Below the pieces are notes generated by a model. That model saw only the letters and a program-made list of their open reading frames with translations. It was not told where the DNA came from and ran no database searches. 64,000 nt of DNA, taken from Streptomyces fructofermentans. Lineage in GTDB: Bacteria > Actinomycetota > Actinomycetes > Streptomycetales > Streptomycetaceae. Each line of letters starts with the position of its first letter. The stretch's first letter is position 1. The stretch is taken from positions 402,920 through 466,919 of the forward strand of contig NZ_BMWD01000002.1 of the NCBI RefSeq assembly GCF_014651055.1, written 5' to 3'. Below are positions 51,552 to 61,067 of the stretch, in pieces. The position numbers and the translations under genes are program-made.

Positions 51552-52231
51552 GCATCCGGGTGGTGGTCGCCGACGACCAGGAGCTGGTCCGCAGCGGCTT
51601 CAGCATGATCCTGGAGGCGCAGCCCGACATCGAGGTGGTCGCCGAGGCCGGGGACGGCGTCGAGGCGGTGGCCGCGGTGCGGGACCACGCGCCCGACGTC
51701 CTGCTGCTCGACATCCGGATGCCGCGGATGGACGGGCTGGAGGCGGCCCGGCTGGTGTGCGCGGAGTCAGGGTGCCGGGTCGTCATGCTGACGACGTTCG
51801 ACCTGGACGAGTACGTGTACGAGGCGCTGTACGCGGGCGCCAGCGGATTCCTGCTGAAGGACGTGCGCCGGGACGACCTCGTGCACGCGGTGCGGGTGGT
51901 CGCGGGCGGGGACTCGCTGCTCGCGCCGTCGGTGACGCGGCGGCTGGTGGCCGAGCTCGTCGAGCGGAGGCGGCGGCGGTTGCGGGCGGAAGGGGCCGGG
52001 GTGGCCGATCCGGCGGTACGGCTCGACGTGCTCACGGCGCGTGAGGAGGAGACCCTGCGGTTGCTGGCCCGCGGGTTGTCGAACGCGGAGATCGCGAGGG
52101 CGCTGTTCGTCAGTGAGCACACCGTGAAGACGCATGTCAGCAATGTGCTGGGCAAGTTGGGGTTGCGGGATCGGGTGCAGGCCGTGATCTGTGCGTACGA
52201 GTCCGGGCTTGTGGCGCCCGGGGCGGGGTGA
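51548..52231 (+). CDS. NarL/LuxR-type response regulator
   Basis: 227 residues, GTG 51548 overlapping the kinase stop. Receiver: VVVADDQELVRSGF, phospho-Asp in VLLLDIRMPRMDG and the lysine in GFLLKDVRRDD. C-terminal LuxR HTH: LTAREEETLRLLARGLSNAEIARALFVSEHTVKTHVSNVLGKLG. It is the cognate regulator of the kinase just upstream. The target is unknown; the MMPL transporter downstream is one candidate. Confidence 0.93.
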   Translation: MSIRVVVADDQELVRSGFSMILEAQPDIEVVAEAGDGVEAVAAVRDHAPDVLLLDIRMPRMDGLEAARLVCAESGCRVVMLTTFDLDEYVYEALYAGASGFLLKDVRRDDLVHAVRVVAGGDSLLAPSVTRRLVAELVERRRRRLRAEGAGVADPAVRLDVLTAREEETLRLLARGLSNAEIARALFVSEHTVKTHVSNVLGKLGLRDRVQAVICAYESGLVAPGAG

Positions 52232-52309
52232 CGTGGCCCTCCGGGGGTTGGGGGCGTCGGGGTGGGTGCCGATGTGGGTGCCGGGGCGGGTGCGGGTCCG
52301 TGGGGGCTT

Positions 52310-52650
52310 GTCGCGCAGTTCCCCGCGCCCCTGGGTGATGGGCCCTGGCCCCTTGCCCATCCAGGTCCGGGCATCGCGCGCCTGAAGTGACGGGCCCTGG
52401 CCCCGTGCCGCCAAGGTGTGCGCATCGCCGTGCCTGGTGCGCAGTTCCCCGCGCCCCTGAGGGGTGACCTGCCCCGGCCCCGTACTCACAAAGGCCCTCG
52501 CATCCCCATGCCCGAGTGCGCAGTTCCCCGCGCCCCTGAGGGGTGACCTGCCCCGGCCCCGTGCTCACAAAGGCCCTCGCATCCCCATGCCCGAGTGCGC
52601 AGTTCCCCGCGCCCCTGAGGGGTGCCGGGGCCCTGGGCGCGGGCCCGCGG
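52310..52650. repeat. Cluster of GCAGTTCCCCGCGCC elements with a 79-bp tandem repeat
   Basis: The Streptomyces-type element GCAGTTCCCCGCGCCCC occurs at 52315, 52441, 52520 and 52599. The last three are spaced exactly 79 bp apart: two near-identical full units (one A/G difference) plus a partial third. The element is flanked by CCTGAGGGG, so each can form a short hairpin. The region lies between the response regulator and the MMPL gene and contains no gene. Confidence 0.85.
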
Positions 52651-52774
52651 AGGTCCGGGGCGGGGTTCTCGCTCGCTCGGGGGATGTGTCGAAACCGCTC
52701 TCACCGGCGATCCGCCGGGGCCGTGGCCGACGCGAGGCTGGGCTCGACCGACCTCGACCCGCCGGGAGGCACCC

Positions 52775-54889
52775 GTGCTCACCACCATCGCCAGGGCGTC
52801 GACCCGCCGCCCGTTGACCGTGATCTGTCTCTGGCTGATCTTCCTGCTGCTGGGCTTCGGGCTGGGGACCGGTGTCTTCGGCCGGCTCAGCGACTCCGTA
52901 CCGGAGATTCCGGGCACCGAGTCGGAGCGGGCCGCGGAGTACCTCGACGGGACCGACCCCGTCGGAGAGTCCGTCACCGCGGTGGTCGGCGGCACCGACG
53001 TGTCCGCGCCACGCGTGCGCGCGCAGGTCGAGGCCGCCGTCGCCGACCTGCGCGACCTCGTGGACATCGCCGCCGTCCCCGACCCGTACACCACCCGCGG
53101 CCTGGTCTCGGAGGACGGCCGGGCCCTGATCGTCCCGGTGACTCTGGAGGGCGGGCTCGACGACGACGCGGAGGAGCGGGCCCTGGACGCGGCGAGCACG
53201 CGGGTCCACGGGATCGACGCTCCCGAAGTGCACGTCAGCGGCGGCCCGTTGCTCGGGCAGCAGCTCGGCGAACGGGCCCAGGAGGACGTGGCACGTGCCG
53301 AGATGGTCTCCCTCCCCGTCGTGCTCGTACTGCTGTTCCTGGTCTTCGGCGGGCTGCGTGCCGCCGGGCTGCCCCTGCTCGTCGCGGTCAGCGGTGTCGC
53401 GGGCGCGTTCCTCGCCCTGTTCGGCTTCAGCCAGGTCACCGACATCTCCGTGCACGCGATCCAGGTGACGACGATGCTCGGCCTCGGGCTGGCCGTGGAC
53501 TACGCCCTGTTGATGGTGGTCCGGTTCCGGGAGGAACGCCGGACCACCGGTGACGTCGTCGAGGCGGTGCACCGCACGGTCGACCGCGCCGGGCGCACGG
53601 TCCTGTTCTCCGGGCTGACCGTGGCCGTCTGCCTGACCGGCCTGCTCGTGTTCCCGAGCACGTTCCTGCGCAGCATGGGACTCGCGGTGGCCGCCGTGGT
53701 CGTGGTCGACATGCTGGCCGCGCTGACCCTGCTGCCCGCGCTGCTGGCCAGGTTCGGCGGCCGCATCGCCCCGGCGCGCACCCGGCCCGCGGTCGAGGAA
53801 GGGAGGGTCTTCGCCCGGCTGGCGCGGTTCGCCGCCCGCCGTCCGGTCGCCGTGACGGTCACGTCCGTGCTCGCCCTGCTGGTCCTCGCGCTGCCCGTCG
53901 CCGGCCTGCGGATCAGTATCGGCGACGCCCGGCAACTGCCGTCGAGCACGGAGGCCCGCCGGCTGCACGACACGGTGGAGGCCCACTTCCCGCCCGGCAC
54001 CGGGGTCTCCCCGGTCACCGTGGTCCTGCGGCCGGGCACCGCACCCGGCACCGCCGAGCGCATCCGGGCCCTCGCACCCGACGCCGGCTCCCGCGGCCTG
54101 CCGGGCGGGGCGACCGTACTGGAGTTGCGCCCGGGCGGCAGCGCCGACGGCAGGGCGGCCACGGACCTGGTCGAGCGCGTACGGGACGTGCGGGGCGACG
54201 AACCCGTGGAGGTCACCGGGGTCGCGGCCCGACTCGTCGACTTCCGGGCGATGCTCGGCGACCGCGCGCCCTGGGCCGCCGTCACGGTCCTGGTCGGCAT
54301 CCTCGTGCTGCTCTTCGCGTTCACCGGCTCGGTCCTGATCCCGCTGCGCACGGTCCTCACCACGCTGCTCAGCCTGGGGGCCGCGCTCGGTGCGGTGGTG
54401 TGGGTGTTCCAGGACGGCCACCTGGCCGGAGTCCTCGGCGCGGAGGGGCTCGGCGCGCTGAGCCTGACGGCACCCCCACTGATCATCGCGATCGCGTTCG
54501 GGCTGGCCATGGACTACGAGCTGTTCATCCTCGCCAGGATGCGCGAGACCTGGCTGCGGACGGGCGACGCCCAGGACGCGGTGGTCACGGGCCTGCGCCG
54601 CTCCGGTCGCGTCGTGAGCTGCGCCGCACTGCTCCTCGCGGTCGTCTTCGGCGCGTTCATGACCGGCGGCTTCTCGCCCATCCTGCAGATCGGTCTCGGT
54701 CTCACGCTGGCGGTGCTGATCGACGCCACGCTCGTACGGATGCTGCTGGTCCCGGCGACCATGGCGCTGCTCGGGAGCCGCGCCTGGTGGGCCCCGCGAC
54801 CGCTGCGCCGCGCGCACGACCGGTTCGGGCTGCGCGAGGAGGCGCCGTCCGCCGCGAGCGACGACCACGAACTCACGCCGCAGCACTGA
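52775..54889 (+). CDS. MMPL-family transporter (RND superfamily)
   Basis: 704 residues from GTG 52775 (GGGAGG five bases upstream). A membrane segment at the N-terminus is followed by a large extracytoplasmic loop. Two clusters of transmembrane helices follow, each with the MMPL/RND hallmark: GLGLAVDYALLMVVRFREE (first half) and AIAFGLAMDYELFILARMRE (second half). It is about the usual size for actinobacterial MMPL exporters of lipids or secondary metabolites. Substrate unknown. Confidence 0.92.
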   Translation: MLTTIARASTRRPLTVICLWLIFLLLGFGLGTGVFGRLSDSVPEIPGTESERAAEYLDGTDPVGESVTAVVGGTDVSAPRVRAQVEAAVADLRDLVDIAAVPDPYTTRGLVSEDGRALIVPVTLEGGLDDDAEERALDAASTRVHGIDAPEVHVSGGPLLGQQLGERAQEDVARAEMVSLPVVLVLLFLVFGGLRAAGLPLLVAVSGVAGAFLALFGFSQVTDISVHAIQVTTMLGLGLAVDYALLMVVRFREERRTTGDVVEAVHRTVDRAGRTVLFSGLTVAVCLTGLLVFPSTFLRSMGLAVAAVVVVDMLAALTLLPALLARFGGRIAPARTRPAVEEGRVFARLARFAARRPVAVTVTSVLALLVLALPVAGLRISIGDARQLPSSTEARRLHDTVEAHFPPGTGVSPVTVVLRPGTAPGTAERIRALAPDAGSRGLPGGATVLELRPGGSADGRAATDLVERVRDVRGDEPVEVTGVAARLVDFRAMLGDRAPWAAVTVLVGILVLLFAFTGSVLIPLRTVLTTLLSLGAALGAVVWVFQDGHLAGVLGAEGLGALSLTAPPLIIAIAFGLAMDYELFILARMRETWLRTGDAQDAVVTGLRRSGRVVSCAALLLAVVFGAFMTGGFSPILQIGLGLTLAVLIDATLVRMLLVPATMALLGSRAWWAPRPLRRAHDRFGLREEAPSAASDDHELTPQH

Positions 54890-55089
54890 CCGTTCGCCGC
54901 GCCCGGGCGGGGGCGGCCTGAACTGCCCGAACTTCTTCTGAACGATCCCGGGCACAGGAAGCGCTCTCTTCCCCCGACCCCGCCCGCTCCTTCCTTCATG
55001 GTGTGAACTCCCCATCCCCGTAAGGACTTTCTCGGCTTTACCTCTTGACGACCGGAGTGCCGAAGAGCACATTGGCCGCGCAACAGCGT

Positions 55090-55103
55090 TGAGAGCGCTC
55101 TCA
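55090..55103. promoter_or_regulatory. LacI/CebR-type operator upstream of glucanase
   Basis: TGAGAGCGCTCTCA is a perfect 14-bp palindrome 43 bp before the glucanase start. It is close to the GAGCGCTC core bound by LacI-family sugar repressors such as CebR in Streptomyces. This suggests repression until oligosaccharide inducers appear. Confidence 0.75.
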
Positions 55104-55145
55104 GCAACACCCGCGCACCCCACTCCGTACTCGAAGAGGCAACCC

Positions 55146-56528
55146 ATGAGGGAAACTTCCGGCACACCCGTAGGACGCGGTCGAATACGACGCGCGCTCA
55201 TCGCCGCCGTCGGCGTCCTGAGCCTGGCGGCGGCCGGCGCCACGGCCGCCTCCGCGGACCCCCCCACCCCGCCGTCCGGCTGGACACAGGTCTTCGTCGA
55301 CGACTTCAACGGCTCCGCGGGAACCGGCGTCAACACGTCCAACTGGCAGTACGCGACCGGCAAGGGCTATCCCGGCGGCCCCTCCAACTGGGGCACCGGC
55401 GAGATCGAGACGATGACCTCCAGCACCAGCAACGTGGCGCTGGACGGTTCGGGCAACCTCCGGATCACTCCGCGCCGGGACGCCTCGGGCAACTGGACCT
55501 CGGGCCGCATCGAGACCAACCGCACCGACTTCCAGCCTCCCGCCGGAGGCAAGTTGCGCGTCCAGTCCCGCATCCAGATGCCGAACGTGACGGGCACCGC
55601 CGCCCGGGGCTACTGGCCGGCGTTCTGGATGCTCGGCGCGCCCTACCGCGGCAACTACCAGAACTGGCCGAGCGTCGGCGAGCTGGACATCCTGGAGAAC
55701 GTCCAGGGGCTCAACACCGTGTGGGCGACCATGCATTGCGGCACCAACCCCGGCGGCCCCTGCAACGAGACCACCGGCCTCGGCGGCTCCACCCCGTGTC
55801 CCGGCACGACCTGCCAGTCCGGCTTCCACACATACGGCATGGAGTGGGACCGGTCGACGAGCCCGGAGCAGATCCGCTTCTACGTCGACGGCACCAACTA
55901 CCACACGGTGCGCGCGAACCAGGTGGACGCGACGACCTGGTCCAACGCCACCAACCACGGCTTCTTCATCATTCTCAACGTGGCGATGGGCGGCGGTTTC
56001 GTGGACGCCTTCGGCGGCGGCCCCGACGGCGCCACCGTGCCCGGAAACCCGATGGTCGTGGACTACGTCCAGGTCCTCCAGTCGGGCGGCGGCACCACGC
56101 CTCCCCCGTCGGGCAACCGTGACGCCTACAGCGCGATCCAGGCGGAGTCGTTCGACGGGCAGAGCGGCACCATGACGGAGGCCACCACCGACGCGGGCGG
56201 CGGCCAGAACATCGGGGCGCTCGCCAACGGCGACTGGGCCCAGTTCAAGGGGGTCAACTTCGGCTCCACGGCAGCCAGGCAGTTCAACGCCAGAGTCGCG
56301 AGCGGCGCGGGGTCCGGGGTCAGCGGTCTGGTGGAGGTACGCCTCGACAGCCGCACCAGCACCCCGATCGGCAGCTTCTCACTCGCCAACACGGGAGGCT
56401 GGCAGAGCTGGCGGACGGTACCGGCGAACATCGGCAACGTCACCGGCACGCACGACGTCTACCTCACCTTCACCAGCGGCCAGCCCGCGGACTTCGTGAA
56501 CGTGAACTGGTTCAGCTTCGGCCGCTGA
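55146..56528 (+). CDS. Secreted GH16 beta-glucanase with C-terminal CBM6
   Basis: 460 residues. A twin-arginine-like or Sec signal peptide (GRGRIRRALIAAVGVLSLAAAGATAASA) ends near residue 38. The GH16 domain follows, with the catalytic ExDxxE motif in GELDILENVQG and the substrate-facing YWPAFWMLG. A Gly/Pro linker (SGGGTTPPPSG) leads to a carbohydrate-binding module of family 6 type (YSAIQAESFDGQSG...FVNVNWFSFG). It probably hydrolyses beta-1,3- or mixed-linked glucans such as laminarin outside the cell. A LacI-type operator lies upstream. Confidence 0.93.
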   Translation: MRETSGTPVGRGRIRRALIAAVGVLSLAAAGATAASADPPTPPSGWTQVFVDDFNGSAGTGVNTSNWQYATGKGYPGGPSNWGTGEIETMTSSTSNVALDGSGNLRITPRRDASGNWTSGRIETNRTDFQPPAGGKLRVQSRIQMPNVTGTAARGYWPAFWMLGAPYRGNYQNWPSVGELDILENVQGLNTVWATMHCGTNPGGPCNETTGLGGSTPCPGTTCQSGFHTYGMEWDRSTSPEQIRFYVDGTNYHTVRANQVDATTWSNATNHGFFIILNVAMGGGFVDAFGGGPDGATVPGNPMVVDYVQVLQSGGGTTPPPSGNRDAYSAIQAESFDGQSGTMTEATTDAGGGQNIGALANGDWAQFKGVNFGSTAARQFNARVASGAGSGVSGLVEVRLDSRTSTPIGSFSLANTGGWQSWRTVPANIGNVTGTHDVYLTFTSGQPADFVNVNWFSFGR

Positions 56529-56611
56529 GGCCGGAGCCCCGCGGCCCGTCCGCCGACGCCCCGTCACCTCCCCCGCACGGAGGCCGACCCGGGGCACGGG
56601 CCGCGGGGTCA

Positions 56612-56650
56612 CCCGGGGAGGCGCGGACCCTTCCCCCGCGCCTCCCCGGG
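56612..56650. terminator. Bidirectional terminator, glucanase / AraC
   Basis: Perfect 15-bp arms (CCCGGGGAGGCGCGG and complement) with a 9-nt loop lie between the convergent genes ending at 56528 and 56655. Confidence 0.75.
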
Positions 56651-56654
56651 CCCG

Positions 56655-57671
56655 TCAGCGCAGGTCGGCCCGGAAGGCCACCGGCGTGGCCCCGGTGTGC
56701 TGGTGGAAGAACTTCGTGAAGTTGGCCGCGTCGGGGAAGCCCACGGCGACCCCGACGCGGCCGATCGGCATGTCCGTGTGCGCCAGGAGCCGCTTGGCCT
56801 CCAGGACGACCCGCTTGTCGATGAACCCCTTGGGCGTCTCGCCGGTCGCCGCGCGTACGGCCCGCACCAGGGTGCGGCGGGAGTAGCCGAGCGCGTCGGC
56901 GTAGCCGCTGACGCTGTGCCGGGTCGCGAAGCCCCTCTCGACCGCCTCCCTGAAGCGGGTGAAGGTGGTGTCGGCCTGCTCGCGCGCCGTGTCGGGGTCA
57001 CTCGCCGCGAGATGGGCCAGGCGCAGCAGGAACGCGGTCAGCGAGTGCCTGAGCACCGCGGTGTGCAGACTCGGCGGCAGGGTGCCCGTGTCCACGTACT
57101 CGCGCTCCAACTGGGCGAGGGAACTCTCCAGGGCGGCGAGCCGGGCGGGGTCCGGGCGCAGCAGCGGCGGCCGGTCGTAGCGGTAGAGCCCGGTCGCCTC
57201 GACCGTGGCGCGGGGCAGGAACCCCGGCTGCATGATCAGGACCGTGCCCCGGTAGGCGGCCGTCCGCGAGAAGCGGTGGACCTGGCCCGGGCGGATCCAC
57301 AGCAGCTCCCCGGGCCCGACCTCGTACTCGGTGAAGTCGACCATGTGCCGGACGGGATCGCCGCGCAGCAGCATCACGACGTGGAAGTCGATTCGGTGGA
57401 CGCGCTCGATCGGCACGTCCGCGTGCCAGGTGCGGCCGGGTTCCATGGGCCCGACCTGCATACCCACCCCCCAGACGCTCAGGTCGGCGGGGAAGGGGAG
57501 GGTCCTGATCCCGTCGCCGGCGCGGGCGGTCGCGTCACCGCCACCGTCGGTCCCGCCGCCCCGGACGCGCCCCTCGCCCTCGCCGCCCCGGGCGGTCCCG
57601 GCGTCCTCGCCGCTCCCGGCGCCGTTCGCGCTGCCGCTCCCGTCGGGCCCGGGGGTCCCTGTGTCCGTCAT
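56655..57671 (-). CDS. AraC-family transcriptional regulator
   Basis: 338 residues from ATG 57671. Residues 1-60 are low-complexity Gly/Asp/Ala. A cupin-like sensor domain follows (DFHVVMLLRGDPVRHMVDFTEYEVGPGELLWIRPGQVHRF), then two C-terminal HTHs (SVSGYADALGYSRRTLVRAVR and IGRVGVAVGFPDAANFTKFFHQHTGATP). It is divergent from the pentose-phosphate operon across 155 bp with an AT-rich segment and a GAACGCGTTC palindrome at 57780. It may regulate itself, the glucanase or tkt. Confidence 0.9.
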   Translation of the reverse strand: MTDTGTPGPDGSGSANGAGSGEDAGTARGGEGEGRVRGGGTDGGGDATARAGDGIRTLPFPADLSVWGVGMQVGPMEPGRTWHADVPIERVHRIDFHVVMLLRGDPVRHMVDFTEYEVGPGELLWIRPGQVHRFSRTAAYRGTVLIMQPGFLPRATVEATGLYRYDRPPLLRPDPARLAALESSLAQLEREYVDTGTLPPSLHTAVLRHSLTAFLLRLAHLAASDPDTAREQADTTFTRFREAVERGFATRHSVSGYADALGYSRRTLVRAVRAATGETPKGFIDKRVVLEAKRLLAHTDMPIGRVGVAVGFPDAANFTKFFHQHTGATPVAFRADLR

Positions 57672-57779
57672 GTCCCTCTCGCGTCGGTTCGGCCCTCTAC
57701 GGCTCTCAGTCGTTGTCCCACTTTCACCAAAGGCTGACACAGCGAGACCTACCGCAGAATAAGTCAGACTTTTACGTTT

Positions 57780-57789
57780 GAACGCGTTC
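57780..57789. promoter_or_regulatory. Palindrome in AraC/tkt divergent region
   Basis: GAACGCGTTC sits next to an AT-rich stretch (ATAAGTCAGACTTTTACG) that probably contains the promoter of the pentose-phosphate operon. Function inferred from position only. Confidence 0.4.
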
Positions 57790-57826
57790 GGCCAGACAGT
57801 GGGCTTCTACCGAGGACTTCTTGAAG

Positions 57827-59902
57827 ATGAGCGCACAGACACCTGACAGCTTCGAATGGACCGACCTGGACCGGCGGGCGGTCGACACGGCCCGCCTGCT
57901 GGCGGCCGATGCCGTGCAGAAGGTCGGAAACGGCCACCCCGGCACGGCGATGAGCCTCGCTCCTGTCGCGTACACCCTCTTTCACAAGGTGATGCGGCAC
58001 GACCCGGCGGACCCCGAGTGGACCGGCCGCGACCGGTTCGTGCTCTCGCCCGGGCACACCTCGCTGACGCTCTACACACAGCTCCACCTGGCCGGGTACG
58101 AACTGGAACTGGACGACCTCAAGGCCTTCCGCACGCACGGCTCCCGGACGCCCGGCCACCCCGAGTACGGGCACACGCCCGGCGTGGAGACCACGACCGG
58201 GCCGCTGGGCCAGGGCGCGGCGAACGCGGTCGGCATGGCGATGGCCGCCCGCTACGAGCGCGGCCTGTTCGACCCCGACGCCCCCGAGGGCGAGTCGCCC
58301 TTCGACCACACGATCTGGGCGATCGTCTCGGACGGCGACCTGGAGGAGGGCATCTCCGCCGAGGCGTCCTCCCTCGCCGGCCACCAGCGGCTCGGCAACC
58401 TCGTCCTCCTCTACGACGACAACCACATCTCCATCGAGGGCGACACCGCCACGGCCTTCTCCGAGGACGTGCTGAAGCGCTACGAGGCGTACGGCTGGCA
58501 CGTGCAGCGGATCGAGCCCGCGCAGGACGGCGACGTCGACGTGTCGGCGCTCCACGCGGCCCTGACCGCGGCCCGGGCCGAGACCTCGCGCCCCTCGATC
58601 ATCGCGATGCGCACGGTCATCGCCTGGCCCGCGCCGAACGCGCGGAACACCGAGGCGTCCCACGGCTCGGCGCTCGGCGCAGAGGAGATCGCGGCCACCA
58701 AGCGGCTGCTGGGCTTCGACCCCGAGCGGTCCTTCGAGGTCGCCGACGAGGTCATCGCCCACACCAGGCTGGCCCTGGACCGGGGCGCCCGGGCGCACGG
58801 CCGCTGGGACGAGCGGCTCGCCGAGTGGCGCCGCGAGCAGCCCGCCAGGGCGAAGCTCTTCGACCGGATCGTGGCCGGACGGCTCCCCGGGGACTGGGAG
58901 TCAGCGCTGCCGGTGTTCGAGCCCGGAGCGTCCGTCGCGACCCGTGCCGCGTCCGGGAAGGTGCTCCAGGCGCTCGGCGCGGTGATCCCGGAGCTGTGGG
59001 GCGGCTCCGCCGACCTCGCCGGCTCCAACAACACCACCATCGACAAGACCTCCTCCTTCCTCCCCAGGGGCAATCCGCTGCCCGGGGCGGACCCGTACGG
59101 GCGCACGATCCACTTCGGCATCCGCGAGCACGCCATGGCCGCGGAGATGAACGGCATCGCCCTGCACGGCAACACCCGCATCTACGGCGGCACCTTCCTG
59201 GTGTTCTCCGACTACATGCGCAACGCCGTACGCCTGTCCGCCCTGATGCAGCTCCCGGTGACGTACGTGTGGACGCACGACTCCATCGGCCTCGGCGAGG
59301 ACGGACCCACCCACCAGCCCGTCGAACACCTCGCCGCGCTCCGCGCCATCCCCGGCCTCAACGTCGTACGCCCCGCCGACGCCAACGAGACCGCCGTCGC
59401 CTGGGCCGAGATCCTCAGGCGGCACTCCACCCGCCCGGCCCCGCACGGGCTGGCGCTGACCCGCCAGGGCGTTCCCACGTACGAGCCCAACGCGGACACC
59501 GCGAAGGGCGGATACGTGCTGCGCGAGGCCTCCGGCGGCACACCGGACGTGATCCTGATCGCGACCGGTTCCGAGGTCCACCTGGCCGTGGAGGCCCGTG
59601 AGCGGCTGGAGGCCGAGGGGGTGGGCACCAGGGTGGTGTCGATGCCGTCGGTGGAGTGGTTCGAGGAGCAGTCCGCGGCCTACCGCGACCAGGTACTGCC
59701 TCCGTCCGTGGGGGCCCGCGTGGCGGTCGAGGCCGGCATCGGCCTGACCTGGTACCGGTACGTGGGTGATCGTGGCCGCATCGTCTCCCTGGAGCACTTC
59801 GGCGCCTCCGCCGACGCCGACACCCTGTTCGCCGAGTTCGGTTTCACCGCCGAGAACGTCGCCGCCGCCGCGCGGGAATCCCTCGCCGCCGTCCGCGGTT
59901 GA
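57827..59902 (+). CDS. tkt: Transketolase
   Basis: 691 residues from ATG 57827 (GAGGA ten bases upstream; TTG 57821 is in frame). Thiamine-PP features: [14 protein letters not shown], then [19 protein letters not shown]...[10 protein letters not shown], and the pyrimidine domain with [19 protein letters not shown]. It transfers two-carbon units between ketose and aldose phosphates in the non-oxidative pentose-phosphate pathway. It is the first gene of an operon. The size is normal for the family. Confidence 0.97.
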   Translation: MSAQTPDSFEWTDLDRRAVDTARLLAADAVQKVGNGHPGTAMSLAPVAYTLFHKVMRHDPADPEWTGRDRFVLSPGHTSLTLYTQLHLAGYELELDDLKAFRTHGSRTPGHPEYGHTPGVETTTGPLGQGAANAVGMAMAARYERGLFDPDAPEGESPFDHTIWAIVSDGDLEEGISAEASSLAGHQRLGNLVLLYDDNHISIEGDTATAFSEDVLKRYEAYGWHVQRIEPAQDGDVDVSALHAALTAARAETSRPSIIAMRTVIAWPAPNARNTEASHGSALGAEEIAATKRLLGFDPERSFEVADEVIAHTRLALDRGARAHGRWDERLAEWRREQPARAKLFDRIVAGRLPGDWESALPVFEPGASVATRAASGKVLQALGAVIPELWGGSADLAGSNNTTIDKTSSFLPRGNPLPGADPYGRTIHFGIREHAMAAEMNGIALHGNTRIYGGTFLVFSDYMRNAVRLSALMQLPVTYVWTHDSIGLGEDGPTHQPVEHLAALRAIPGLNVVRPADANETAVAWAEILRRHSTRPAPHGLALTRQGVPTYEPNADTAKGGYVLREASGGTPDVILIATGSEVHLAVEARERLEAEGVGTRVVSMPSVEWFEEQSAAYRDQVLPPSVGARVAVEAGIGLTWYRYVGDRGRIVSLEHFGASADADTLFAEFGFTAENVAAAARESLAAVRG

Positions 59903-59921
59903 TCCGAGCGCCCGAAAGAAG

Positions 59922-61067
59922 ATGATCACTGTGACCGAAGCAACCGCACCCGCAGAGCCCCTGGAGCGCCTCGCCGAGGCGGGCGTCTCCGTCTGGCTGG
60001 ACGACCTGTCCCGCACCCGCCTGACCTCCGGCGGCCTCGCCGGACTCGTGAGGACCGGGCACGTCGTGGGCGTCACCACCAACCCCTCGATCTTCCAGGC
60101 CGCGATCGGCTCGGGCGAGGGGTACGAGGAGCAGCTCGCCGACCTGGCCGTGCGCGGCGTCACGGTCGACGAGGCCGTACGGATGATGACCACCGCCGAC
60201 GTCCGCGACGCCGCCGACGTCCTGCGCCCGGTGTACGACGCGACCGGCGGACGCGACGGGCGGGTCTCGATCGAGGTCGACCCGCGCCTCGCGCACGACA
60301 CCGCGGCCACCGTCGCGGAGGCCAGGCAGCTCGCCTGGCTGGTCGACCGCCCCAACGTGATGGTCAAGATCCCGGCGACCAGGGCGGGACTGCCCGCGAT
60401 CACCGAGGTCCTGGCGCTCGGCATCAGCGTCAACGTCACGCTGATCTTCTCGCTGGAGCGCTACCGCGAGGTCATGGACGCCTACCTCGCCGGTCTGGAG
60501 AAGGCGCAGGCCGCGGGCCTCGACCTCGCCTCCATCCACTCCGTCGCCTCCTTCTTCGTGTCCCGCGTCGACGGCGAGATCGACAAGCGGCTGGAGAAGA
60601 CCGGCACGGACGAGGCCCTCGCGCTCCGGGGCAGGGCGGCGCTGGCCAACGCGCGGCTCGCCTACGAGGCGTACGAGGAGGTCTTCGGGGGCCCGCGCTG
60701 GACCGCGCTCGGCGGGGCCCGCGCGAACCGGCAGCGCCCCCTCTGGGCGTCGACCGGTGTCAAGGACCCGGCCTACAAGGACACCCTGTACGTCGACGAG
60801 CTGGTCGCGCCCGGCACGGTCAACACGATGCCGGAGGCCACCTTGAGGGCGGCCGCCGACCACGCCGACGTCCGCGGCGACACGGTGACCGGCGGCTACG
60901 CCCAGGCCCGCGCCGACCTCGCGGCCGTCGAGCGGCAGGGCGTCTCCTACGACGACGTCGTACGGCAGTTGGAGGACGAGGGCGTCGCGAAGTTCGAGGC
61001 CGCCTGGGGCGACCTGCTCGACGCGGTCGCGCTCTCGCTGCGGAGCAAGGGAGTTGACGGGGAATGA
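59922..61067 (+). CDS. tal: Transaldolase
   Basis: 381 residues. Class I aldolase fold with [30 protein letters not shown] and the Schiff-base lysine in [36 protein letters not shown] is typical of the actinobacterial type. ATG 59922 was chosen; GTG 59931 is also possible. It lies 19 bp after tkt and overlaps zwf by 4 bp. Confidence 0.96.
   Translation: MITVTEATAPAEPLERLAEAGVSVWLDDLSRTRLTSGGLAGLVRTGHVVGVTTNPSIFQAAIGSGEGYEEQLADLAVRGVTVDEAVRMMTTADVRDAADVLRPVYDATGGRDGRVSIEVDPRLAHDTAATVAEARQLAWLVDRPNVMVKIPATRAGLPAITEVLALGISVNVTLIFSLERYREVMDAYLAGLEKAQAAGLDLASIHSVASFFVSRVDGEIDKRLEKTGTDEALALRGRAALANARLAYEAYEEVFGGPRWTALGGARANRQRPLWASTGVKDPAYKDTLYVDELVAPGTVNTMPEATLRAAADHADVRGDTVTGGYAQARADLAAVERQGVSYDDVVRQLEDEGVAKFEAAWGDLLDAVALSLRSKGVDGE

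Noticed and set aside
52310..52650. CRISPR array (79-bp periodic repeat)
   Set aside because: The repeat unit is contiguous and conserved throughout with no unique spacers, and no cas gene is present.
52565..55363. 930-codon minus-strand open frame opposite the MMPL gene
   Set aside because: Low-complexity Gln/Asp/Arg pattern typical of an antisense frame; the plus strand encodes a complete MMPL protein.
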